The notes under the pieces: model-generated
What the model saw: the letters and a program-made list of their open reading frames with translations, nothing else
Told to the model about the DNA's origin: nothing
The model's database searches: none
From: an uncultured Lachnospiraceae bacterium
Lineage (GTDB): Bacteria > Bacillota > Clostridia > Lachnospirales > Anaerotignaceae
Length of the DNA stretch: 50,820 bases
Assembly (NCBI GenBank): GCA_944383855.1
Contig: CALWRB010000026.1
Location: 1 to 50,820 of the forward strand
Reading direction: 5' to 3'
Shown here: piece after piece, positions 41,918 through 49,749 of the stretch
Numbering within the stretch: the stretch's first letter is position 1
Layout of the letters: each line of letters opens with the position of its first letter
Program-made: the position numbers and the translations under genes

Positions 41918-43531
41918 TTATTTTTTGTGTTTTTCTTTTTTCGCAATTTCCACATGGACTTTTTTGTTTTTCAAGCGGCAATTTTTCATCCCGTACAGAA
42001 CATCTCTGACGTATTCATGTGGTACGTCCACAAAAGTATAATCATCGAAAATATCGATCGCGCCCAATGCTTTTCCCGGGACTCCCGCTTCATTGGCGAT
42101 TGCGCCTACGACATCTTTGGTACGGATTTTTTGCTTTTTGCCTGCGTTGATGAATACGCGCACCATTTTTTCACCGCTGCCGCCGTAAATTTCCGTGCCG
42201 CCCAAGTTAATGTCATCTAAAATTTCAGCGTCATCGGTGCGGAATGCGGAAACATGATATTTAATCAAAGCCGCCGCAACGTCTAAAGCGGTATATTCTT
42301 CCCCAGCCAGCCGCTCTGCCATATCGATATAAGGCATCAGATGCCCTTCTTTTAAGGTTTCCTGAATATGTTCTAAGAAAATCGCAGTTTTCATTTCTTC
42401 TACATCGCTGAGGGTAGGGAGTTTTTGCTGTACGATTTTCGTTTTGGTATAGCGCATAATATCACGCAGTTTATAGATTTCTTTGCCGACACAGAAGGTA
42501 AATGCTTTACCGCTGCGACCTGCCCGTCCCGTTCTGCCGATGCGATGCACATAGTATTCCTCGTCTTGCGGAATATCGTAGTTAAATACAATGTCGATAT
42601 CGTCCACATCAATGCCTCTTGCCGCAACGTCAGTTGCAACCAATAATTCGATCGTGCCGTTTCGGAATTTCTGCATCACTTTATCCCGCTGCGGTTGTTT
42701 TAAATCGCCGTGCAGCGCTTCCGCAAAATAACCGCGACCTTGCAATGCTTCTACCAGATCGTCTACCCGTTTTTTGGTATTGCAAAAAATTAAAGCAAGC
42801 TTGGGATCGTAAATGTCGATCATTCTGGTCAGAGCTTCCAGTTTTGTTTTTTCCTTTACATCAAAATAATATTGTTCGATGCTGGGAACTGTCAGTTCTT
42901 TTCTGACAACTTTGATAAACTCCGGATCTGTTTGAAAACGCTTGGTAATATCCAGAATTTCAGGCGAAAGCGTTGCGGAAAAGAGCATGGTCTGGTGCTC
43001 TGCGGGGATCTTTACCAAAATAGTTTCGATATCTTCGCGAAACCCCATATCCAGCATTTCATCTGCTTCATCTAAAATCATCATTTGCACGGTTTCCATT
43101 TTCAAGGTACGTCTGCGCATATGATCCATGACGCGACCGGGTGTACCGATGATAATTTGTGCGCCTTTTTTCAATGCTGTGATCTGTCTGTCGATCGGCT
43201 GACCGCCATAAATAGGCAGAACACGAATGTTATCTTTGTATTTTAATAAACGGCGAAATTCTTCGCTGACTTGAATAGCAAGCTCTCGCGTGGGGCAGAG
43301 GATCACCGCCTGCAGCCTTCTGTCATCCGGGTTGATGCGTTCGATGCAGGGAATGCCAAAGGCAGCTGTTTTTCCCGTGCCTGTTTGGGATTGTCCGATA
43401 ATATCCCTGCCGGAAAGAGCAGCGCTAATAGCTTTAGACTGGATTGGTGTGGCTTCTTCAAACCCCATATCCTTGATTGCACGACAAAGCTCCGGGGAAA
43501 TCCCCATTTCTTCAAATTTTAAATGTTCCAT
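41918..43531 (-). CDS. DEAD-box RNA helicase with DbpA-type RNA-binding domain
   Basis: A 537-residue helicase. The Q motif FEEATPIQ, Walker A QSQTGTGKT, DEAD box LDEADEMLDMGF, SAT motif FSATLS and HRIGRTGRAG define the two RecA-like domains (1-375). The C-terminal DbpA/CsdA RNA-binding domain (about 455-527) includes VRVFINAGKKQKIRTKDVVGA and ends with KNCRLKNKKVHVEIAK. Such helicases act in ribosome assembly and cold-adapted RNA turnover; DbpA and YxiN bind 23S rRNA hairpin 92. Which role applies here is not certain. GAAAGGAACG lies before its ATG. Its leader has a strong inverted repeat (43561-43599). Confidence 0.92.
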   Translation of the reverse strand: MEHLKFEEMGISPELCRAIKDMGFEEATPIQSKAISAALSGRDIIGQSQTGTGKTAAFGIPCIERINPDDRRLQAVILCPTRELAIQVSEEFRRLLKYKDNIRVLPIYGGQPIDRQITALKKGAQIIIGTPGRVMDHMRRRTLKMETVQMMILDEADEMLDMGFREDIETILVKIPAEHQTMLFSATLSPEILDITKRFQTDPEFIKVVRKELTVPSIEQYYFDVKEKTKLEALTRMIDIYDPKLALIFCNTKKRVDDLVEALQGRGYFAEALHGDLKQPQRDKVMQKFRNGTIELLVATDVAARGIDVDDIDIVFNYDIPQDEEYYVHRIGRTGRAGRSGKAFTFCVGKEIYKLRDIMRYTKTKIVQQKLPTLSDVEEMKTAIFLEHIQETLKEGHLMPYIDMAERLAGEEYTALDVAAALIKYHVSAFRTDDAEILDDINLGGTEIYGGSGEKMVRVFINAGKKQKIRTKDVVGAIANEAGVPGKALGAIDIFDDYTFVDVPHEYVRDVLYGMKNCRLKNKKVHVEIAKKEKHKK

Positions 43532-43560
43532 AGGATCGTTCCTTTCTCTTGTGTCAAAGC

Positions 43561-43599
43561 CGAAGAAAAAAGAAAACGGTCATAGGCATATTTTCTTCG
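43561..43599 (-). promoter_or_regulatory. Hairpin in the helicase leader
   Basis: A perfect nine-base inverted repeat, CGAAGAAAA (43561-43569) and TTTTCTTCG (43591-43599), lies in the 5' leader of the helicase gene, 30 bases before its start. It could be a regulatory stem, for example a temperature- or cold-responsive element; no class was recognised. Confidence 0.35.
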
Positions 43600-43611
43600 A
43601 CTGCATGTAAA

Positions 43612-43638
43612 TTTATAATATGGCTTTTGCAAGCGCAA
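43612..43638 (-). promoter_or_regulatory. Promoter candidate for the helicase gene
   Basis: On the minus strand TTGCGC (43638-43633), 15 bases, TATAAA (43617-43612). The short spacer makes it weak. It would give a leader of about 75 bases containing the hairpin above. Confidence 0.33.
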
Positions 43639-43720
43639 ACGAAAAAAAGCATCGTAACCCAAAAATTCTTGCAAAAGCAAAAAAAACACTATTGACCATC
43701 ATAACAGGGAAAATTGAGAA

Positions 43721-43749
43721 TTGCAAGAAAGAATTAGTTGTTGTATAAT
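43721..43749 (+). promoter_or_regulatory. Sigma-A promoter of uppP
   Basis: TTGCAA (43721-43726), 17 bases, perfect TATAAT (43744-43749), 51 bases before the start codon. Confidence 0.72.
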
Positions 43750-43799
43750 TATTGTTATATGTTTCCAAAAAAAATGTAGCTTTCGGAGGATTTTTGAAT

Positions 43800-44600
43800 A
43801 TGGAGTTATTTGAAGCGATCATTTTAGGTTTGATCCAAGGCTTAACGGAATTTTTGCCCGTCAGCAGTTCAGGACATTTGGTATTATTTCAAAGTATTTT
43901 CGGACTGCATGAGGCAACCCAGTCATTCAATATTTTATTGCATATGTCTACATTGATTGCGGTATTTATTTACTATAGAAAAGACATATGGGATTTGATG
44001 TGTCATCCGTTTCAGAGAACAACAGCGCTTTTGATCGCAGGAACGATCCCGACGGTAATTCTTGCGTTGTTATTTAATGATACGTTGAACTCTATTTTTG
44101 GAGCCGGAAAATTTTTAGGTTTTAACTTTATTTTTACAGGTTGTGTGCTGTTGTTTGCCGACAGCAGAAAAAACGGCAAGAAGAAGATTCGTAATATGTC
44201 CATCTTTGACGCACTGATAGTCGGCACTATGCAGGGAATCGCGATCACACCTGCCATCTCTCGTTCCGGTATGACGATCAGCGGCTGTCTTGCCAGAGGC
44301 ATGAATCGGGAAAATGCGGCACGGTTTTCGTTCCTGTTGTCGATTCCGGCTATTTTGGGTGCGATGGTTTTGACGGTCAAAGATATGCTGTCGGGAGAAG
44401 TATCTTTAGGGGAAACATTTGGCGTTTTACCGATCGCGATTGGTTGTATTGCTGCAGCGGTTTCCGGATATTTGGCAATACGTTTTATGGTCAGTGTAAT
44501 CAAAAACGGAAAATTAAAATGGTTTTCCGTATATGTATTCTTGCTGGGAGCGGTTTTGCTGCTCGATCAATTTGTATTGCATGTGATCATTCCCGCTTGA
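43800..44600 (+). CDS. uppP: Undecaprenyl-diphosphatase
   Basis: A 266-residue membrane enzyme that dephosphorylates undecaprenyl pyrophosphate, recycling the carrier lipid for cell-wall synthesis; it also gives bacitracin tolerance. The BacA signatures are GLIQGLTEFLPVSSSGHLVL (residues 10-29) with the catalytic Glu and SSSGH, and the second repeat GIAITPAISRSGMTI. About seven to eight membrane helices follow. ATG 43800 is placed after CGGAGGA (43784-43790). It stands alone between promoter and terminator. Confidence 0.96.
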   Translation: MELFEAIILGLIQGLTEFLPVSSSGHLVLFQSIFGLHEATQSFNILLHMSTLIAVFIYYRKDIWDLMCHPFQRTTALLIAGTIPTVILALLFNDTLNSIFGAGKFLGFNFIFTGCVLLFADSRKNGKKKIRNMSIFDALIVGTMQGIAITPAISRSGMTISGCLARGMNRENAARFSFLLSIPAILGAMVLTVKDMLSGEVSLGETFGVLPIAIGCIAAAVSGYLAIRFMVSVIKNGKLKWFSVYVFLLGAVLLLDQFVLHVIIPA

Positions 44601-44675
44601 TAAGAAGCAAAATATTTTACCGATTAGAGCCTATCAACTGAAAGATAAAACAGAACTTAATGTAAGGAAAATCAG

Positions 44676-44716
44676 AACAGGACTGTTTCCATGAAAGCGG
44701 AAATAGTCCTGTTTTT
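44676..44716 (+). terminator. Terminator of uppP
   Basis: AACAGGACT (44676-44684) pairs with AGTCCTGTT (44705-44713) and TTTCC with GGAAA further in, followed by five T. Confidence 0.88.
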
Positions 44717-44729
44717 GATCGATCAACGA

Positions 44730-44765
44730 AAGAACCCCCACTCGTTAAAACGGGTGAGGGTTCTT
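44730..44765 (-). terminator. Terminator of the folC-TPR operon
   Basis: AAGAACCCCCACTCG (44730-44744) pairs with CGGGTGAGGGTTCTT (44751-44765) over six bases. It lies directly after the minus-strand TPR stop, and a T-rich stretch follows on that strand. Confidence 0.82.
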
Positions 44766-44771
44766 TTGGTT

Positions 44772-46160
44772 TTATTGTAATTGTGCCAAAGCATTTTGCG
44801 CATTAGAAAGCTGATTGGAGTCTGGATATTCCTGTATCACTTTGGTGTAGTAGCTGATTGCGGTTTCAATATCTCCATCTGCTTCTGCAATTTTTGCAAG
44901 ATAGTAATAGGAGTCATCCACAAAATTTTCGCCATTTGCATATTTCAGGGCGTTTTCCAAGTTGGGTTTGGCGTCAGCATAATTGTTGCTGAGGAAATCG
45001 CTTTTTCCTTGGGTATAATAGCTGTTTGCCGCTTCCGGGTAGGCGGTTGCCCTCAGGGAACGATAGCTGGAGAGCTGTTCTTCATTAAATTGGCTGGTGT
45101 CGATATCCGAAAGTGTTGTGACGCAGGCTTCATAATCTCCTGCTGCAAGCAGGTCAACTGCGTTTTGGAGTGCATCCAGATTTTTTTGCAGGTTTTCTTC
45201 ACTGCGTAGTTGATTGTTTTCTGATTCGAGCGCATTAAGTTGATCGCGCATATTTGCCACTTCTTCAGCGGTCATATTAGTTGTGCCCTGAAAATCTTCC
45301 AGCTGTGTTTCCAATTCTGCGATTTTCTGATCTTTGGCATCGCTGATCGCGGGCATGACTAAAACAAGCATAACAATCAAAGTACAAAGAATACTTGCTG
45401 CGCTGACGATCAAATCACGTTTGCCAATCAGGTTGGTTTGTTTCTCTTTTCTTTTATACCGCGGCAGATCCGGATTGCTGTCGGTGCGTTTGACGGAAAC
45501 TACTTTTTTCTTTTCCTGCTTTTGTGCGGCAGAAAGTATCGGTGCCGTGGGAGCGGAGCCAAGAAGTGCCGCATAGTGCAGGGCAGTGGGGTTTTTCACA
45601 TCTTTTTTCAGGACAATGTCATTAAAATGCAGTGCGCGTTTATAATTTTTTTCCGCAATACAGCATAATGTCATCAGATTATAGGCTTCGATCAAATCCG
45701 GATTGCTGTCGATACTTTTTTTCAACTGTATCACAGCAAGATCATCGCTTCCTTGGCGCAGATAGCGTAGTGCCTGGTTATACATATGGACCGCATCATT
45801 GCAGGTTTCCATTTCCCTGCCGTTTTTCTGCATAAATTCCATATACCCGATAGCCGGATTGTTCTGCGGCAGTTGATTGGAGCTAATGATCCAGTGTTTC
45901 AACGCTTCCGGTAAGCGTCCCATCTCACAGTAGATCAATCCCAATAAATTTCTCGCGTGGGTATTGCCTTTATCAAATATCAGGCTTTGTTCTAAGCAGT
46001 TGACCGCCGCGGAAAGATCTCTTTCTTTGGCATACGCCAGTCCTTTGTTATATAAACGGATAGATGCATTTCTTGCCTTGCGGTAAATATAGATATCTAC
46101 ACCGCAATCCGGGCAAATGCAGCCTTCCGTGAAAGAAAAGCCACAGTTAGGGCATTTCAT
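44772..46160 (-). CDS. Zinc-ribbon, TPR and coiled-coil membrane protein
   Basis: A 462-residue protein with an unusual layout. A C4 zinc ribbon opens it (CPNC and CPDC pairs in the first 20 residues). TPR helices follow (about 30-190), as in YNKGLAYAKERDLSAAVNCL. Then come a basic linker, one membrane helix (about 248-270), a short coiled coil (275-320) and a second set of TPRs (about 330-460), as in YYTQGKSDFLSNNYADA. The first TPR block is cytoplasmic and the second probably outside. The family is unnamed to me; a scaffold role in the envelope is only a guess. ATG 46160 lies ten bases after AAAGGAG; ATG 46166 is four bases from it. It is third in the folC operon. Confidence 0.82.
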   Translation of the reverse strand: MKCPNCGFSFTEGCICPDCGVDIYIYRKARNASIRLYNKGLAYAKERDLSAAVNCLEQSLIFDKGNTHARNLLGLIYCEMGRLPEALKHWIISSNQLPQNNPAIGYMEFMQKNGREMETCNDAVHMYNQALRYLRQGSDDLAVIQLKKSIDSNPDLIEAYNLMTLCCIAEKNYKRALHFNDIVLKKDVKNPTALHYAALLGSAPTAPILSAAQKQEKKKVVSVKRTDSNPDLPRYKRKEKQTNLIGKRDLIVSAASILCTLIVMLVLVMPAISDAKDQKIAELETQLEDFQGTTNMTAEEVANMRDQLNALESENNQLRSEENLQKNLDALQNAVDLLAAGDYEACVTTLSDIDTSQFNEEQLSSYRSLRATAYPEAANSYYTQGKSDFLSNNYADAKPNLENALKYANGENFVDDSYYYLAKIAEADGDIETAISYYTKVIQEYPDSNQLSNAQNALAQLQ

Positions 46161-46175
46161 AAGCATCGTACTCCT

Positions 46176-46343
46176 TTAAGATTCACTCGGTTGTTGTGTA
46201 GGTTCTTTTCCTTCTCGTTCATTGACGATATGTTGTAAAATATCCATAACGTCCTGCAATTCCGCAGGCTGCAAAGAGGATTCGATTTGGTCCAATTCCA
46301 AGAGGGGTTGATATCTGGAAAGTTCATCTTTAAAGTTCAGCAT
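46176..46343 (-). CDS. Small protein of 55 residues, unknown function
   Basis: Translation of 46343-46176 gives a 55-residue acidic, hydrophilic protein starting MLNFKDELSRYQPLLELDQI and ending in a polar Gln/Ser tail. It has no cysteine and no membrane segment; the first 40 residues look helical with leucines at regular intervals. ATG 46343 is nine bases after GGAGG (in the folC 3' end). The gene overlaps the folC stop by 14 bases, and its own stop overlaps the AAAGGAG of the TPR gene. This tight coupling on both sides, with no other use for the space, makes it a real gene. I recognise no family. Confidence 0.8.
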   Translation of the reverse strand: MLNFKDELSRYQPLLELDQIESSLQPAELQDVMDILQHIVNEREGKEPTQQPSES

Positions 46344-47655
46344 CAGACTCTGCCTCCATTTCTATTTGTTTTTGTGCTAATAACGTTCGCAAGTCACCGA
46401 TCATGTATAAAGAGCCGCAACAAAGCAGCACTTCGTCTTCTTTGGTATGAGCCAAAGCCAGATCCAAAGCGCGGGCAAGATCGGGTTGTTCCAGATAGAT
46501 TTTTTGCTGTGTGTGTATGTGTTGTTTCAGAATATCGACAGGCAGTTTTCTGCTGCTGTGAGGTTCTGTCAATATGATTTTATGTGCCAACGGCAAGAGA
46601 AAAGAAATCATTTCTTCATAAGCCTTGTCTGCAAGTACACCAAGTAATATCGTGATTTTTTTACCGCGACAAAGCAAGTGTAAAGATTCTGCCAAACGAC
46701 GAATACCATCGGCATTATGCGCTCCGTCTAACAGAATCAGCGGTTTTGTGCCCATGATCTCCATTCTGCCAGACCATTTGGCGGCAAAAAGACCTTTCCG
46801 TATTGCTTCTTCTGATAAGAAGATATCGTTTTTGCACAAAACAGCACAGGCATTGAGCACTGTGATACAGTTCTCAATCTGATAAGTGCCCAAAAGCGGT
46901 AAGACAATATGTTCCATTGCAAAAAGATTGTTTTTTGCGGAAAAGACAGTTCCCTGAAGATCCTGTTTCTCCAAAACAACATTTGTTTCTTCAAAATAAA
47001 GCGGTGCTTGCAGTGACTGCGCGATTTGCTTGATTACATTATAAACGATTTTTTGCTGATAATACAATACCACAGGACAATTTTTCTTGATAATACCGCC
47101 TTTTTCAAACGCGATTGCCTCTAAAGAATTTCCCAGAAAAGCGGTATGGTCAAAACTGATGGACATGATGATGCTTAACAGTGGGGAAGTAACGACATTT
47201 GTTGCGTCAAACCTTCCGCCAAGACCGGTTTCCAATATGACAATGTCAGCGCGTGCTTGATGAAAATACAGAAATGCCCCGCAGGTTAACACTTCAAAAT
47301 AAGTCAAAGCTTCACCGCCATTGGCGCAATGAATGCGCTCCGCAAGCATGACTTGCTCCAGAATATCGGCAAAGTCACGGTCACTGATGTTTTCTGCATT
47401 CAGACGGATTCTTTCGTTACAACGCTGCAAATGCGGAGAGGTATAAACACCCGTGCGGTAACCGCCTTCCATCAGAATAGAAGAAAGCATTGCGCAGGCA
47501 GAGCCTTTTCCGTTGGTTCCGGCAATATGGATCACACGAAGGTGTTCCTGTGGGTTTTGGAGCAATGACAGGACAGATTTCATTCGTTCCAGTGTCGGTT
47601 GTGACGCAAAAGTATGTTTGGAATCCAAATATTGTAAAGCGTCGTTGTATGTCAA
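46330..47655 (-). CDS. folC: Folylpolyglutamate synthase / dihydrofolate synthase
   Basis: A Mur-ligase-family enzyme that adds glutamate to dihydropteroate or folates with ATP. The 441-residue protein has the P-loop AGTNGKGSACAML near residue 45, the YTSPHLQRCNERIRLN element, ETGLGGRFDATNVV, and the C-terminal LLDGAHNADGIRRL. Start is TTG 47655, after AAGGAGAGG. It is the first gene of a minus operon with the small protein and the TPR gene. Confidence 0.95.
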   Translation of the reverse strand: MTYNDALQYLDSKHTFASQPTLERMKSVLSLLQNPQEHLRVIHIAGTNGKGSACAMLSSILMEGGYRTGVYTSPHLQRCNERIRLNAENISDRDFADILEQVMLAERIHCANGGEALTYFEVLTCGAFLYFHQARADIVILETGLGGRFDATNVVTSPLLSIIMSISFDHTAFLGNSLEAIAFEKGGIIKKNCPVVLYYQQKIVYNVIKQIAQSLQAPLYFEETNVVLEKQDLQGTVFSAKNNLFAMEHIVLPLLGTYQIENCITVLNACAVLCKNDIFLSEEAIRKGLFAAKWSGRMEIMGTKPLILLDGAHNADGIRRLAESLHLLCRGKKITILLGVLADKAYEEMISFLLPLAHKIILTEPHSSRKLPVDILKQHIHTQQKIYLEQPDLARALDLALAHTKEDEVLLCCGSLYMIGDLRTLLAQKQIEMEAESDAEL

Positions 47656-47712
47656 TGCAGTCCTCTCCTTTTGGGTGTATCATACAAAAATGTATCAGAA
47701 GCTTTCTTGATT

Positions 47713-47740
47713 ATTATAGCAGTAATTATGGAATCCGCAA
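47713..47740 (-). promoter_or_regulatory. Promoter of the folC operon
   Basis: On the minus strand TTGCGG (47740-47735), 16 bases, perfect TATAAT (47718-47713), about 55 bases upstream of folC. Confidence 0.68.
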
Positions 47741-47867
47741 TAAATTTAAGAAAGTTTTAGAGGAAAACGATATTGTTTTTCGTTATGATAAATATAAGAA
47801 AAAAATTGTTTTTTTCCTGTAAAAACGACATTGTCTGTAATTTTTTGCAGTATTTTTGTTGGACAGC

Positions 47868-47896
47868 TTGTCTGTTTTACGAAAAAAAGGTATAAT
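47868..47896 (+). promoter_or_regulatory. Promoter of mltG-trmR-trhP
   Basis: TTGTCT (47868-47873), 17 bases, perfect TATAAT (47891-47896), about 40 bases before the mltG start. Confidence 0.7.
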
Positions 47897-47937
47897 AATT
47901 CGATAAGCTTTTTGATATGTTAGGGAGGTTTCCAAAT

Positions 47938-49056
47938 ATGGAAGAAAGACCGCAGATGCAAAGAACAAGAGCCGAACGTCAGCCCGCTGACGGCAGAAGA
48001 AATCGAAGAAGAAAAAAGAAAAGGAGATTGACGGGTTTTGCGAAAACATTGATCGTGATTGCCTGTGCGTTGATTTTATTTTTCATTTTCTTTTTCGCTT
48101 CGCGCGCTTTTTTTGAAGAAGGAAGTGAGCAAAACCTGACAGGGCAGACAGTTACGATCACCATACCGGAAGGTAGCGGCACAGCGGATATTGCCCAAAT
48201 ACTGAAAGAAAACGGTTTGATTGACAGCACGTTTTTATTCCGTTTAAAAAGTAAAATCAATGGGTATGATGGTCTGTATCAACAGGGAACGTATGATGTG
48301 GATACAGGAATGACACCCAGCCAGATTATGGAACTGCTCCAAACGGGTGTGGTTTATAATGATCTGAAGCTTTCTGTGCCGGAAGGGTATACCACACTGC
48401 AAATTGCCGCAAGAGTAGAAGAACTTGGTATTTGCACCGCAGATGAATTTATAAAGGAATGCAATGAGGCGGTGTTCCCGTACGATTTTGTGCAGGACCT
48501 GCCGGACCGCGCGTATCGTTTGGAGGGGTATCTTTTCCCGGATACCTATTATTTCTCAGAAGGAACTACTGCGCATGAAGTAATTGATGTGATGCTTGCC
48601 AGATTCGAGAAAGCGATTGAGCCTTATGCTTCTCAAATTTCTGCTTCGTCTTACTCTTTGGATGAGCTGATCACGATTGCTTCCATTATCGAGCGCGAGA
48701 TTACGTTGGATGAGGAACGACCAATCGCAAGCGGTGTCATTTATAATCGTTTGAATATCAATATGGCGCTGCAAATTGACGCAACGGTACTGTATGGCCA
48801 GCTGATCGCAGGAGCAGATACATCTTCTGTAAATCTGCAGTTTGAATCGGACTATAACACATACTTGAACCCCGGACTGCCTGTGGGACCGATTTCGAAC
48901 CCGGGAGATGCCTCCATTCAAGCAGCGTTGTCGCCGCAGTCACATCAGTATATTTATTATGTACTGGAAGCGGCGGACAAGAGCAATCATATTTACTGTG
49001 AGACCTATGATGAATTTTTGGAAGCAAAAGCAGCTTATCAGGCTACTTTACAGTGA
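47938..49056 (+). CDS. mltG: Endolytic murein transglycosylase
   Basis: A 372-residue membrane-anchored enzyme that cuts nascent glycan strands and sets their length. A basic cytoplasmic segment (about 1-34) precedes one membrane helix (about 37-57). LysM-like and YceG-type domains follow, with TIPEGSGTADIAQILKENGL and the catalytic Glu in ITIASIIEREITLDEER (about residue 250). The later signatures LQIDATVLYG and NPGLPVGPISNPG are standard. ATG 47938 is nine bases after GGGAGG; the frame's earlier TTG start at 47917 has no support. Confidence 0.95.
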   Translation: MEERPQMQRTRAERQPADGRRNRRRKKKRRLTGFAKTLIVIACALILFFIFFFASRAFFEEGSEQNLTGQTVTITIPEGSGTADIAQILKENGLIDSTFLFRLKSKINGYDGLYQQGTYDVDTGMTPSQIMELLQTGVVYNDLKLSVPEGYTTLQIAARVEELGICTADEFIKECNEAVFPYDFVQDLPDRAYRLEGYLFPDTYYFSEGTTAHEVIDVMLARFEKAIEPYASQISASSYSLDELITIASIIEREITLDEERPIASGVIYNRLNINMALQIDATVLYGQLIAGADTSSVNLQFESDYNTYLNPGLPVGPISNPGDASIQAALSPQSHQYIYYVLEAADKSNHIYCETYDEFLEAKAAYQATLQ

Positions 49057-49065
49057 GGATAAATT

Positions 49066-49749
49066 ATGAATTATGTAACGAATGATACGATCAATACCTA
49101 TTTACGGACGTTGCAGCCGATGTATGATGGTGTACTGGGCGAGATACAGAAAGAATCTTTGCAGGCGAATGTACCGATCATACCGCACGAAACAGCAAGA
49201 CTCCTGAGTGTTTTGTTGCAGATGAAACGTCCGAAACATATTTTAGAAATCGGTACGGCAGTCGCGTTTTCTGCCGGACTGATGAGTCGCTATCTGCAAG
49301 AAGGTGGGACGATCACTACCATTGACCGGTTTGAGGTCATGCTTAAAGATGCAAGAAAAAACATAGAGCGAATGCAGCTGCAAGATACTATAAAAATTAT
49401 AGAAGGGGATGCGGCAGATGTGTTGCCAACCTTAACGGGACCTTATGACGTGATTTTTTTGGATGCTGCGAAAGGACAGTATGGGCATTTTTTGCCGCAT
49501 TGTTTCAGATTGCTTCCGGTAGGAGGATTGTTAATCGTGGATGATGTGCTGCAAGGCGGAAGCATTGCGGAAACCAGATTCAGTGTGCCGCGCAGACAAA
49601 GAACCATTCATAAACGTATGCGCCAGTTTCTATGGGATATTACCCACCATGATGCGCTGGAAAGCTGTGTAATCCCAATCGGAGATGGCGTTGCATTGTG
49701 TTACAAAATAAAAGAAACGAAACCAGAAACAGAAGGAGAAGAAGCGTGA
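49066..49749 (+). CDS. trmR: O-methyltransferase, probable tRNA 5-hydroxyuridine methyltransferase
   Basis: A 227-residue SAM-dependent class I methyltransferase of the YrrM type. SAM site segments are HILEIGTAVAFSAGLM, ITTIDRFEVML, the acidic FLDAAKGQYG (metal/catalytic Asp), and LLIVDDVLQGG. Its Bacillus homologue TrmR methylates 5-hydroxyuridine at the tRNA wobble position to 5-methoxyuridine. The gene order mltG-trmR-U32 peptidase matches the Bacillus yrrL-yrrM-yrrN/O locus, supporting the assignment. Its stop overlaps the next ATG as TGATG. Confidence 0.87.
   Translation: MNYVTNDTINTYLRTLQPMYDGVLGEIQKESLQANVPIIPHETARLLSVLLQMKRPKHILEIGTAVAFSAGLMSRYLQEGGTITTIDRFEVMLKDARKNIERMQLQDTIKIIEGDAADVLPTLTGPYDVIFLDAAKGQYGHFLPHCFRLLPVGGLLIVDDVLQGGSIAETRFSVPRRQRTIHKRMRQFLWDITHHDALESCVIPIGDGVALCYKIKETKPETEGEEA

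Noticed and set aside
47683..47822. Possible small AT-rich coding frame between folC and mltG
   Set aside because: It overlaps the folC promoter and continues a frame read against folC; no ribosome binding site or start codon is present.
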